The translations under genes and the position numbers were made by a program. A DNA stretch of 18,319 bases, from contig DAIPYN010000030.1 in NCBI GenBank assembly GCA_036782715.1, forward strand, positions 1 to 18,319, read 5' to 3'. This DNA is from UBA3478 sp036782715. Lineage in GTDB: Bacteria; Bacteroidota; Bacteroidia; Flavobacteriales; Flavobacteriaceae. How positions within the stretch are numbered: position 1 is the first letter of the stretch; each line of letters starts with the position of its first letter. Below the pieces are notes generated by a model. That model did not search any database and had not been told where the DNA came from. It saw only the letters and a list, made by a program, of their open reading frames with translations. This document shows, in pieces, positions 7,498-14,627 of the stretch.

Positions 7498-9665
7498 TAA
7501 CGTTCGCCAGGGTGGTAGGTTTCTATCGCTCTTCGCAACACCTCTTCTTTGTAAAAAGGAACCTTTTTAAAAGCGCCATCTACATAAAGTGATGTCTGAT
7601 CGTCAAAATGCTTAGAGTTTGGATCACCACTCTGCCCACCGGCCAATAGACTATACGCCTCAACTTTATCACCGAATTCTACAGCAGCCACAAAACTATT
7701 ACCACGAGTACCGTAGATCTTTTTAGTATTATTGTGATAACGTGCTCCGTAGGCCGCCAATGCGCCCCAGCGACCGCTTGCATGCGGAATAGCAATACTT
7801 GGTAAAGAATCACTAAAGGCTTGATAAATTGAGCCATCAATTCTTTGATATCTATTAACCTCGCCCCATGCAATCAGTGGCGTACCAACGTCGGAAATCA
7901 TCTGTTCTACAGTGGCCCGCAACAGCGCTAATTTAATTTTAGGATCACTTTCACTGCTTCCCCAATAGGTTAAATGTTCGAGCTCGCTGTATCCATTAGG
8001 GCGTTTAATTTCTCTAAGAAGTCGGGTACCATAGAAATGCGCAATACTCATGGCCTTACTCTCTAGATTTGTTTTAAAATCCCAAGAGCGCAAGGCTTCG
8101 ACAATAGAAGAAAGTTCTGGATCTGGAAAACGATCATAAGCATCAATAAGACCCGGAATCAACACTTCAAAAGCAGGTAAACTCGGATCATAAGCGAGCT
8201 GAATCAGCGATTGCAAATCGTGTTTTTGTTCATTAGCGAGCAGTCGAATGGCGTGAATGCCTCTGAAATTCTCGGGGGCCGTACTCATGTAGTACGGATA
8301 ATCTTCAGGCTTTGGGCTATCGTCCCCTGCTAAGGTAAATGGGGTAGAGTTGCAGTTTTGCAACCATCCGGTCGATGGATTTAAGAGCGTGATATGCTCG
8401 CTTACCTCATGAAGCCCTTGCCAATCGGTTTCTGGATTAGTACCATCTACCGGTTGTGCATAATCGAATCGTGTGTTGCGTTTCGGAATAAAATTCCCAT
8501 GCCAGTAGGCAATATTACCTTCTGCATCAGCATAGACGGTATTGTTAGAAGAGTTCGTTTTCAAGTTCATCATGTTACTAAAGCCTTTATATCCGTTTTG
8601 CTTGGTTCGGATAAACGACTGTTCTAGTGCACGAGCCGGTGACCACATCATCGCTGTTGATACCCAATTATCATCTAACTGATGAGTAACTGGGCCATGA
8701 TGGGTACGATAAAGAGTATAGGTCTGTTCAACTAGGCTACCCTCTTCTGATCGAACTTTTAAAGTGGTGTCAAAAGATTTTATAGGTCTCCACTGGGTAC
8801 CGTATAGGTATTCAAGACCGTTTGCAGTCTTGCGAACCTCTTCTACAAATTCATCAATGACGTCGGTGTAGGTTGAAGTATGCATCCATCCGGTCTTCTC
8901 ATTGAAACCTTGATAGATGAAAAATTGACCCCAAGTCACCGCACCATAGGCATTCAAGCCTTCTTCACTAACCACATGCATCTCTCCTCTAAAAAAGAAC
9001 GAGGTGTGAGGATTGATAAGCAGCATAGCATTACCCGATTTCGTTTTATGGGAATTAAGTGCGATTCCATTAGACCCTGCAGGTTCTAAAAGTGAAACCT
9101 CTGCCGCAATAGCCTCAGATTCTATAAAATCAATGGGGCGTTGATCCCCATAGAAAGCTTTAATCTTACGCGTCGAAACCCTTTCAATATCTCCCCCGAT
9201 AGATCCCTCGCTAAAGTAGTAGGGCATCCAAGGCTCGAAATGCTTGATCACTCGTGGCTCAATCTCTGGATGAGTCTCTAAATAATAATTCACCCCATCT
9301 GCAAAAGCAACACAAAGTTCTTTAAGCCAATCAGGACTTTGCTCAAAAGCAGCTTTGGCTTCATCTTCAGTCATAAACAACTGTGCACGAAGGTCGCTAT
9401 ATAAGGCCGTTGCACCTTCAGCTTCGGCAAGTCTTCCCGTTGCCCAAATATAATTTTGCTCGACTCGATTAAAATCATCCTCGCACTGAGCATAAAGCAT
9501 TCCAAAAACAGCATCCGCATCGGTCTCTGCATAAATATGGGGAACACCAAAATCATCTCGAATAATCTCTACACGCTCAGCCCTAGCCTCGAGTCTTGAA
9601 AGCTCTTCAGAGCTGGTACATGCCGATAACACCAAAAAGAATAGTAATAACCCTATCTGCTTCAT
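7494..9665 (-). CDS. Penicillin-acylase-family (S45) Ntn hydrolase, lipoprotein
   Basis: This 723-residue precursor should self-cleave into alpha and beta chains and hydrolyse amide bonds of acylated substrates in the periplasm. The signal ends LSAC with lipid-anchored Cys16. After the alpha region (VEIIRDDFGVPHIYAET at 32-48) comes EPAGSNGIAL, where Gly197-Ser198 is the expected autoprocessing site and Ser198 the beta-chain N-terminal nucleophile. His220 is then residue beta-23, as in PvdQ-type lactone acylases and cephalosporin acylases, whereas penicillin G acylase has Gln. Asn375 in NNTVYAD fits the oxyanion Asn. GDPNSKHFDDQ near the C-terminus is also typical of the family. The true substrate (acyl-homoserine lactone, acylated peptide or other) is unknown. 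The gene diverges from the ABC exporter and overlaps the preceding convergent gene by 4 bases. Confidence 0.93.
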   Translation of the reverse strand: MKQIGLLLFFLVLSACTSSEELSRLEARAERVEIIRDDFGVPHIYAETDADAVFGMLYAQCEDDFNRVEQNYIWATGRLAEAEGATALYSDLRAQLFMTEDEAKAAFEQSPDWLKELCVAFADGVNYYLETHPEIEPRVIKHFEPWMPYYFSEGSIGGDIERVSTRKIKAFYGDQRPIDFIESEAIAAEVSLLEPAGSNGIALNSHKTKSGNAMLLINPHTSFFFRGEMHVVSEEGLNAYGAVTWGQFFIYQGFNEKTGWMHTSTYTDVIDEFVEEVRKTANGLEYLYGTQWRPIKSFDTTLKVRSEEGSLVEQTYTLYRTHHGPVTHQLDDNWVSTAMMWSPARALEQSFIRTKQNGYKGFSNMMNLKTNSSNNTVYADAEGNIAYWHGNFIPKRNTRFDYAQPVDGTNPETDWQGLHEVSEHITLLNPSTGWLQNCNSTPFTLAGDDSPKPEDYPYYMSTAPENFRGIHAIRLLANEQKHDLQSLIQLAYDPSLPAFEVLIPGLIDAYDRFPDPELSSIVEALRSWDFKTNLESKAMSIAHFYGTRLLREIKRPNGYSELEHLTYWGSSESDPKIKLALLRATVEQMISDVGTPLIAWGEVNRYQRIDGSIYQAFSDSLPSIAIPHASGRWGALAAYGARYHNNTKKIYGTRGNSFVAAVEFGDKVEAYSLLAGGQSGDPNSKHFDDQTSLYVDGAFKKVPFYKEEVLRRAIETYHPGERY

Positions 9666-9695
9666 TTGAATTCAATTTTAATACTTGTTCAAGAT

Positions 9696-9714
9696 ACTGC
9701 ATTTTGACTGCAGT
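9696..9714. promoter_or_regulatory. Inverted repeat ACTGCA-N7-TGCAGT over the -33 element, possible operator
   Basis: ACTGCA (9696-9701) and TGCAGT (9709-9714) are perfect reverse complements separated by 7 bases, and the spacer holds the -33 TTTTG of the ABC exporter promoter. A regulator bound here would block that promoter, and the site is central in the 71-base gap shared with the acylase gene. Arms of 6 bases can arise by chance in a gap this size, so this is only a candidate. Confidence 0.35.
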
Positions 9715-9731
9715 GATGCACCTTATCTTTG
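9703..9731 (+). promoter_or_regulatory. Bacteroidota-type promoter (TTTG-N17-TATCTTTG) of the ABC exporter gene
   Basis: TTTG at 9703-9706, a 17-base spacer and TATCTTTG at 9724-9731 match the Bacteroidota housekeeping promoter (TTG, 17-19 bases, TAnnTTTG) at both boxes. This is the best promoter in the window. The expected transcription start, about 5-7 bases after the -7 box, falls at 9736-9738, essentially on the ATG at 9737, so a leaderless or nearly leaderless mRNA is predicted. Confidence 0.7.
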
Positions 9732-9736
9732 CGAGT

Positions 9737-11470
9737 ATGAGCGAGACACGTAGTAGTTTAAGGAAAGCCTTCAAAACAATAATCAGGCCCAGAATTCATT
9801 TAGTATTCACAGGCCTTGGCCTTATCGTAATAAGCAAAGGAGCTTCATTTGTCGCTCCCTTAGCCATGAAAACCTTTGTTGATGAGCTTATTCCCAATCA
9901 AGATTTAGAAGGGATTAAAACCCTTGTAATCGTGGTATTAATCGCCCTTGTCCTACAGGCCACAACTAGCTTTTTATTAACTCGTTTAGTCAGCGTGGCA
10001 GCACAGTATCTTATTACAGAGTTACGTATTCAAGTACAGCAAAAACTACTATCTCTCCCCGTTCGCTTTTTTGAAAACACTCAAACAGGAGCCCTAGTTT
10101 CTAGAGTGATGAAAGATGTGGAAGGGGTCAAAAGCCTCGTAGGAACTGGTCTTGTTCAACTAATTGGCGGGTTATTTACTGCTGCAGTGGCATTCGTATT
10201 TCTCATTCGGCTGAGTCTTCCGATGACCCTTTTTAGTTTAGCACCTCTAGCGCTTTTCGCTCTCATTGCATTTAAGGCCTTTACAACGGTGCGACCGATC
10301 TTCAGAGAAAGAGGTAAAATAGAGGCAGAAGTAAAAGGGCGGCTGAATGAGACTTTCTCAGGGATTCGAATGATCAAAGGGTTTTCGGCAGAATCAAGAG
10401 AGAAATCGAGATTCGAAAAAGGGGCTACTACACTTTTTGAAAACATTAAAAAGTCAATGATCTATATGGCACTGATTAGTAGCGGTTCTATACTACTCGC
10501 TGGGGTCGCCACTACACTAGTTACCGGCCTTGGAGGCTACTATATTATCGAGGGGTCATTAAGTCTTGGTGAGTTTTTACAATTCACCTTCTTGTTAGGT
10601 TTACTAATCAGCCCAATATTTCAGTTGACTAGTGTAGGTACTGAAATCACGGATGCGCTAGCGGGTCTTGATCGTACCGAAGAATTATTTGAAAAGATAT
10701 CCGAATTTGAAAAATATCAGGGGGCTGAGTTAATTGGAGGTTTTCAGTCGCTAGCTTTTGATAAGGTGTGTTTTAGTTATGACGAAGGACGTAAAGTCTT
10801 AGACGATATTAGTTTCGAATTAAAAGCCGGGCAAACCATAGCTCTTGTAGGAAGTTCGGGAGCAGGAAAATCTACGTTAGCTAATCTAGCAGCTCGATTT
10901 CTTGAACCCGATTCAGGACAACTTATCATCAACGGGCAATTAGCCACTGAAATAGATCTTGCCTCGTACCGTAGGCAGCTAGGAGTGGTTCTTCAAGATG
11001 ATTTTCTTTTCGATGGAACCATCAGAGAAAATGTGCTCTACGGTAATCCCGAATGCAGTGAGGAAGAACTTCGTTCAGCATTAGATGCTGCCTATGTAAG
11101 TGAATTCGTAGCTGGTCTAGAAAAAGGTATTGAGACCGTTATCGGTGAAAGAGGAATTAAACTCTCTGGAGGGCAACGACAGCGATTAGCAATAGCCAGG
11201 GCGCTATTGGCAAATCCTAGTTTTTTAATTCTCGATGAAGCAACTTCAAATTTAGATGCTGAAAGTGAACACTATATTCAACTTGGTCTCGAGAATCTAA
11301 CTCGGAGTAGAGCCACGCTAGTGATTGCCCACCGTCTCAGCACCATACAGAAGGCAGATACGATTATCGTCTTAGAAAAAGGTGAAATTGTCGAAAAGGG
11401 AACACACAAAGAGCTGTTTGAAAAGCAAGGTAGATACTACAGTCTATATACGAGACAAGCTCGCATTTGA
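9737..11470 (+). CDS. ABC exporter, fused membrane and ATPase domains (MsbA-like)
   Basis: This 577-residue half-transporter should act as a homodimer in the inner membrane, exporting lipids or other hydrophobic substrates. Residues about 20-315 contain six membrane helices of the type I exporter fold. The ATPase domain follows: Walker A GSSGAGKS (372-379), Q-loop Gln420 in VVLQDD, signature LSGGQRQR (476-483), Walker B FLILDE (496-501) with catalytic Glu501, and H-loop His532 in IAHRLSTI. All ATPase residues are intact. The frame stays open 47 codons further upstream, but that stretch runs back through the promoter and antisense to the acylase start, while the ATG at 9737 gives a normal MsbA-like N-terminus (MSETRSSLRKAFKTIIRPR). 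The substrate (lipid A precursor, drug or peptide) is not determinable. The gene ends 9 bases from the converging ferredoxin gene. Confidence 0.93.
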   Translation: MSETRSSLRKAFKTIIRPRIHLVFTGLGLIVISKGASFVAPLAMKTFVDELIPNQDLEGIKTLVIVVLIALVLQATTSFLLTRLVSVAAQYLITELRIQVQQKLLSLPVRFFENTQTGALVSRVMKDVEGVKSLVGTGLVQLIGGLFTAAVAFVFLIRLSLPMTLFSLAPLALFALIAFKAFTTVRPIFRERGKIEAEVKGRLNETFSGIRMIKGFSAESREKSRFEKGATTLFENIKKSMIYMALISSGSILLAGVATTLVTGLGGYYIIEGSLSLGEFLQFTFLLGLLISPIFQLTSVGTEITDALAGLDRTEELFEKISEFEKYQGAELIGGFQSLAFDKVCFSYDEGRKVLDDISFELKAGQTIALVGSSGAGKSTLANLAARFLEPDSGQLIINGQLATEIDLASYRRQLGVVLQDDFLFDGTIRENVLYGNPECSEEELRSALDAAYVSEFVAGLEKGIETVIGERGIKLSGGQRQRLAIARALLANPSFLILDEATSNLDAESEHYIQLGLENLTRSRATLVIAHRLSTIQKADTIIVLEKGEIVEKGTHKELFEKQGRYYSLYTRQARI

Positions 11471-11479
11471 TCCCCTTTC

Positions 11480-11809
11480 TTAAGATTCTGGAGCCATCTC
11501 AATGACGAGACCTTCTAGCTCTTCAGTGATAGGAATTTGACAACCTAGACGGCTGTTGTCTTTAACGTGAAAGGCTTCTGATAGCATAGCCTCTTCTTCA
11601 TCAAACATTGGGCTTAGCTCATGTGAAGACTTTATATAGCATTGACAAGAGGCGCACATTGCCATTCCTCCACAAACACCAACAGTGCCTTCAGGCTCAA
11701 TCTCATAGGAGCGTACTACCTCCATGAGGTTCATATTCATATCTGTCGGAGCTTGCAACTCATGCTTCACACCCTGTCGATCGATGATCGTTATGGCAAC
11801 CGCATTCAT
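11480..11809 (-). CDS. [2Fe-2S] ferredoxin, adrenodoxin type
   Basis: This 109-residue soluble electron carrier has Cys46, Cys52, Cys55 and Cys90 in the spacing C-X5-C-X2-C-X34-C, the adrenodoxin/bacterial Isc-ferredoxin pattern rather than the plant type (C-X4-C-X2-C). GVCGGMAMCASCQCYI holds the first three ligands and RLGCQIPI the fourth. The C-terminal tail is acidic. The gene starts 2 bases after the NADPH-dependent reductase gene, so that enzyme is the probable electron donor. Given Nfu and Mrp upstream, a likely job is supplying electrons for Fe-S cluster assembly, although a role with another redox enzyme is equally possible. Confidence 0.93.
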   Translation of the reverse strand: MNAVAITIIDRQGVKHELQAPTDMNMNLMEVVRSYEIEPEGTVGVCGGMAMCASCQCYIKSSHELSPMFDEEEAMLSEAFHVKDNSRLGCQIPITEELEGLVIEMAPES

Positions 11810-11811
11810 GA

Positions 11812-12870
11812 TTAGTCGATTGTTTTAACAACGGCTTTAGGTGCTTCTTTTTTAGAGCCATCAAAACCAGTAACTCCACCTACCGTAGTGTATTTCATTA
11901 CATAGCGCTTGTCTGGGTAAATACGAGCGTAAGCGCTTTGACACATTAATGTTGCTTCATGAAAACCACAAAGAATCAGTTTCAATTTACCTGGATAGGT
12001 ATTTACATCACCAATAGCATATACCCCCGGTATATTCGTCTGATAATCTAGCGTGTGATCTACCTTAATGGCATTCTTCTCAATCTCTAATCCCCAATCA
12101 GATAAGGGGCCTAATTTTGGAGAAAGACCAAACAGTGGAATAAAAGCATCTACAGCTATCTCTTTCGTTAAATCAGTTTGATGGTTATGGATCACTAAAG
12201 ACTCTAATGAGTCTCCTCCCTTTATTTCAACCACCTCAGCGGGTGTATTTAGCTGAATCTTTCCCTTATTCTTGAGTTCTTGAACTTTCTCAACCGAATC
12301 TAAGGCACCTCTAAACTCATTACGACGATGGACCAAATGTACCTCACTGGCAATGTCACTTAAGAAAATAGACCAATCTAGGGCCGAATCTCCTCCTCCG
12401 GCAATCAAAACTTTTTTACCACGATATTGCTCTGGATCTTTAACCATGTAAGCAACTCCGAGATCCTCGAACTTCTCTATGCCTGAAATTTCAGGTTTTC
12501 TTGGCTCGAAACTTCCAAGACCCCCTGCAATTGCAACTACTTTTGATTTGTGCTTTGTTCCCTTGTTAGTGGTTACAATAAAGTAATCATCCTCGGTGCG
12601 TTCTAAGGTCTCTGCTCTTTCACCAAGAGTAAATCCAGGTTGAAAGGGTTCGATTTGCTTCATCAAATTATCAACCAATTCACCGGCTAACACCTCAGGA
12701 TACCCTGGAATATCATAAATCGGTTTCTTCGGGTATAACTCAGCTAGTTGACCACCAGGTTGTGGTAAGGCATCGACTAGATGGCATTTAAGTTGTAATA
12801 ATCCAGCTTCGAAAACGGTAAAAAGGCCTGTAGGTCCCGCTCCTATAATTAGGACATCGGTTGTAATCAT
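11812..12870 (-). CDS. Ferredoxin/flavodoxin-NADP+ reductase, thioredoxin-reductase-like type
   Basis: This 352-residue FAD protein should pass electrons from NADPH to the ferredoxin encoded next to it. The FAD dinucleotide motif IIGAGPTGL starts at residue 8, IAGGGDSALDW (156-166) is the second Rossmann motif, HRRNEFR (181-187) supplies arginines typical of NADPH binding, and AIGDVNTYPGKLKL (285-298) is the second FAD motif. There is no redox CxxC, which separates it from true thioredoxin reductases and fits the FNR group of Bacillus YumC and the Chlorobium enzyme. It has the C-terminal extension typical of that group (from about 324, KYTTVGGV). The ATG at 12870 was chosen because residues begin MITTDVLIIGAGP; the frame extends 16 codons further, but that would overlap the Nfu gene and add a basic stretch before the fold. 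Confidence 0.9.
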   Translation of the reverse strand: MITTDVLIIGAGPTGLFTVFEAGLLQLKCHLVDALPQPGGQLAELYPKKPIYDIPGYPEVLAGELVDNLMKQIEPFQPGFTLGERAETLERTEDDYFIVTTNKGTKHKSKVVAIAGGLGSFEPRKPEISGIEKFEDLGVAYMVKDPEQYRGKKVLIAGGGDSALDWSIFLSDIASEVHLVHRRNEFRGALDSVEKVQELKNKGKIQLNTPAEVVEIKGGDSLESLVIHNHQTDLTKEIAVDAFIPLFGLSPKLGPLSDWGLEIEKNAIKVDHTLDYQTNIPGVYAIGDVNTYPGKLKLILCGFHEATLMCQSAYARIYPDKRYVMKYTTVGGVTGFDGSKKEAPKAVVKTID

Positions 12871-12880
12871 GGTTTTTATT

Positions 12881-13120
12881 CTAGGCGATATTAATAACCT
12901 CCTCAATTTGAGGAGCAAACTTCTTGATAGTCATCTCAACCCCACTTTTCAGGGTCATCTGGTTGATGGAACAACCCACGCAATTTCCTTCTAGTCGAAC
13001 CTTGACTGAGGTTCCGTTGTCAATAGAAACCAGAGAAATATCTCCTCCATCACTTTGAAGAAAAGGTCGAATTTCTGCTAGAGCTGCTTCAACCTTTTCC
13101 TTTAGTTCATTTGCTGTCAT
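12881..13120 (-). CDS. NifU C-terminal-domain (Nfu-type) Fe-S scaffold/carrier
   Basis: This 79-residue protein is a stand-alone Nfu domain. RPFLQSDGGDISLVSI is typical of the domain, and the pair Cys47/Cys50 in GNCVGCSINQMTLKSGVE is the CxxC that binds a [4Fe-4S] cluster between two subunits. It should carry Fe-S clusters to target proteins. Its ATG overlaps the stop of mrp in TGATG, giving direct translational coupling, and the ferredoxin reductase follows after 10 bases. The gene order mrp-nfu-reductase-ferredoxin supports a cluster-assembly role. Confidence 0.93.
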   Translation of the reverse strand: MTANELKEKVEAALAEIRPFLQSDGGDISLVSIDNGTSVKVRLEGNCVGCSINQMTLKSGVEMTIKKFAPQIEEVINIA

Positions 13121-14259
13121 CAGCGCTTTGGTTTAACGGCAGAACATCCTGCCATGGTTGTAATTCGTATTGCCTCGGTAGGCGGAAGTGTTTCGTTTCT
13201 TTTCACCAACTCTGAAACGACTTCTTTGGTTAAAGATTCGAAAGCCTCTGATACAGACGTATGATCTTGCAGGGCAGCTGGTCGACCAACATCACCTGCT
13301 TCTCTCACACTTTGAACGAGAGGAATTTCACCCAGAAGAGCTACACCCATTCGTTCTGCCAAATGCTTCGCACCTCCCTCGCCAAATATATAGTATTTGT
13401 TTTCTGGCAATTCTGCAGGAGTGAAGTAAGACATGTTCTCTATAATACCGAGTACCGGTACCTGAATGGAGTCTTGGGCAAACATGGCAATCCCTTTACG
13501 AGCATCAGCTAAAGCCACTTCTTGAGGGGTACTCACTACTACCGCTCCAGTAATGGGTAATGACTGCATGATACTCAAGTGAATATCTCCTGTGCCGGGA
13601 GGCAAATCTACAATTAAAAAATCGAGCTCCCCCCAATGCGCATCAAAGATCATCTGATTCAGTGCTTTAGCTGCCATCGGCCCTCTCCAAATTACAGCCT
13701 GATCTTTTTCGGTAAAGAAACCTATCGAGAGAAGTTTCACTCCATAGTTAGAAACAGGCTTCATTTTAGATTTTCCATCAACATCAATGGCTAACGGCTT
13801 CTCATTTTCAACATCAAACATCAGTGGCTGAGAGGGGCCATAAATATCTGCATCTAAAAGACCTACTTCAAATCCCATTTTAGCCAATGAAACGGCAAGA
13901 TTTGCTGTAACCGTAGACTTACCGACCCCTCCTTTGCCAGAGGCTACGGCAATAATGTTTTTTATCCCAGGTATTGGCTTGCCTTTGATCAGATTAGAGT
14001 TTGGTGCTTTCTCTGGGGCCTCCACAGAAATATTTACCTTGATCTTGGCTTTAGGATGCACTTTGGCGTGGATCACTTGAAGAATAGAAACTTCAGTTTT
14101 CTTCTTTGCTTGCAGACTAGGATTATTAATCGTTACATCCACCACGACCTCATCGCCAAATACTTGTACGTTTTTTACCGCTCCACTCTCAACTAGATTC
14201 TGGCCTTCGCCGGGTGCGCTAATAGTACTTAAAGCTTTAAGAATTTCACTCTTTGTCAT
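13120..14259 (-). CDS. mrp: Mrp/ApbC (NBP35-type) Fe-S cluster carrier ATPase
   Basis: This 379-residue P-loop ATPase has an N-terminal MIP18/DUF59 domain (about 1-80) followed by the Mrp ATPase. The deviant Walker A GKGGVGKST is at 108-116 with Lys109 and Lys114, LLDADIYGPSQP at 134-145 and VDLPPGTGD at 217-225. These proteins bind and transfer Fe-S clusters. Unusually, the region after IENMSYF reads TPAELPENKYYIFGEGG, so the CPxC cluster ligands of Escherichia coli Mrp are absent. The only cysteine in the whole protein is Cys372 near the end (TTMAGCSAVKPKR). From memory, loss of CPxC is common in Bacteroidota Mrp. It is the first gene of the Fe-S operon and is translationally coupled to the Nfu gene. 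The family call is sure, the cluster chemistry is not. Confidence 0.93.
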   Translation of the reverse strand: MTKSEILKALSTISAPGEGQNLVESGAVKNVQVFGDEVVVDVTINNPSLQAKKKTEVSILQVIHAKVHPKAKIKVNISVEAPEKAPNSNLIKGKPIPGIKNIIAVASGKGGVGKSTVTANLAVSLAKMGFEVGLLDADIYGPSQPLMFDVENEKPLAIDVDGKSKMKPVSNYGVKLLSIGFFTEKDQAVIWRGPMAAKALNQMIFDAHWGELDFLIVDLPPGTGDIHLSIMQSLPITGAVVVSTPQEVALADARKGIAMFAQDSIQVPVLGIIENMSYFTPAELPENKYYIFGEGGAKHLAERMGVALLGEIPLVQSVREAGDVGRPAALQDHTSVSEAFESLTKEVVSELVKRNETLPPTEAIRITTMAGCSAVKPKR

Positions 14260-14277
14260 AGATCTGCATTTCTACTA

Positions 14278-14285
14278 CAAAGATA
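14278..14285 (-). promoter_or_regulatory. Candidate -7 element (TATCTTTG) for the mrp-nfu-reductase-ferredoxin operon
   Basis: On the minus strand this reads TATCTTTG, an exact TAnnTTTG match, 18 bases before the mrp ATG in the 41-base gap after the alkyltransferase-like gene. Expected transcription start is near 14272, leaving a 5' leader of about 12 bases. No TTG is seen at the -33 distance. A 6-base inverted repeat, ATCTGC (14262-14267) and GCAGAT (14287-14292), flanks the box, but with a 19-base spacer it may be chance. Confidence 0.5.
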
Positions 14286-14300
14286 CGCAGATAACAAAGG

Positions 14301-14627
14301 CTAGAAAAGCATTTCTGCCGGATCCCAAAAAAGGCGATCAAAGTCAACTACACAGTCATCTGAAATTTCAACTCCTTCATTTTCAAGTAGTTGCTGCATA
14401 AGATTCGTGCCAGGAAAGTGATGCTTCCCGGTAAGCATTCCCATACGATTCACTACTCGATGAGCGGGTACATCCTTGTCGTGAGATAAATTCATTGCGT
14501 AGCCGACCATTCGGGCCCCGCCCCTACGACCTAAGTAATTGGCGATTGCCCCGTAAGAGGTCACTCTTCCTTCGGGAATTTGTCTGGCGACTTCATAGAC
14601 GCGCTCATAAAAATCACTACCACTCAT
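14301..14627 (-). CDS. Alkyltransferase-like protein (MGMT/Ogt C-terminal domain family, no acceptor Cys)
   Basis: This 108-residue protein is the DNA-binding domain of O6-alkylguanine-DNA alkyltransferases as a stand-alone unit. RVTSYGAIANYLGRRGGARMVG (21-42) carries the helix-turn-helix with the arginine finger, and the active-site motif PCHRV is here PAHRV (54-58), so Cys is replaced by Ala55. It therefore cannot accept alkyl groups and should act like ATL proteins, binding O6-alkylguanine and flagging it for nucleotide excision repair. The gene overlaps the LysE-type gene by 11 bases and is the last gene of the trmB operon. Its length fits ATL proteins. Confidence 0.93.
   Translation of the reverse strand: MSGSDFYERVYEVARQIPEGRVTSYGAIANYLGRRGGARMVGYAMNLSHDKDVPAHRVVNRMGMLTGKHHFPGTNLMQQLLENEGVEISDDCVVDFDRLFWDPAEMLF

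Noticed and set aside
9596..9736. Extra 47 codons upstream of the ABC exporter ATG, in frame
   Set aside because: The stretch runs through the promoter and antisense to the acylase start, and the peptide does not resemble an ABC exporter N-terminus; the ATG at 9737 gives the normal protein.
10156..10446. 96-codon open frame on the minus strand within the ABC exporter gene
   Set aside because: It is antisense to the membrane domain of an intact exporter and shows no recognisable motif.
12871..12918. 16-codon N-terminal extension of the ferredoxin reductase
   Set aside because: It would overlap the Nfu gene and precede the FAD-binding strand with a basic, unconserved peptide; MITTDVLIIGAGP from 12870 is the usual start.
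14262..14292. Inverted repeat ATCTGC-N19-GCAGAT around the mrp -7 element as an operator
   Set aside because: Arms of 6 bases with a 19-base spacer are readily expected by chance in a gap of this size, and there is no second copy; kept only as a remark in the promoter entry.
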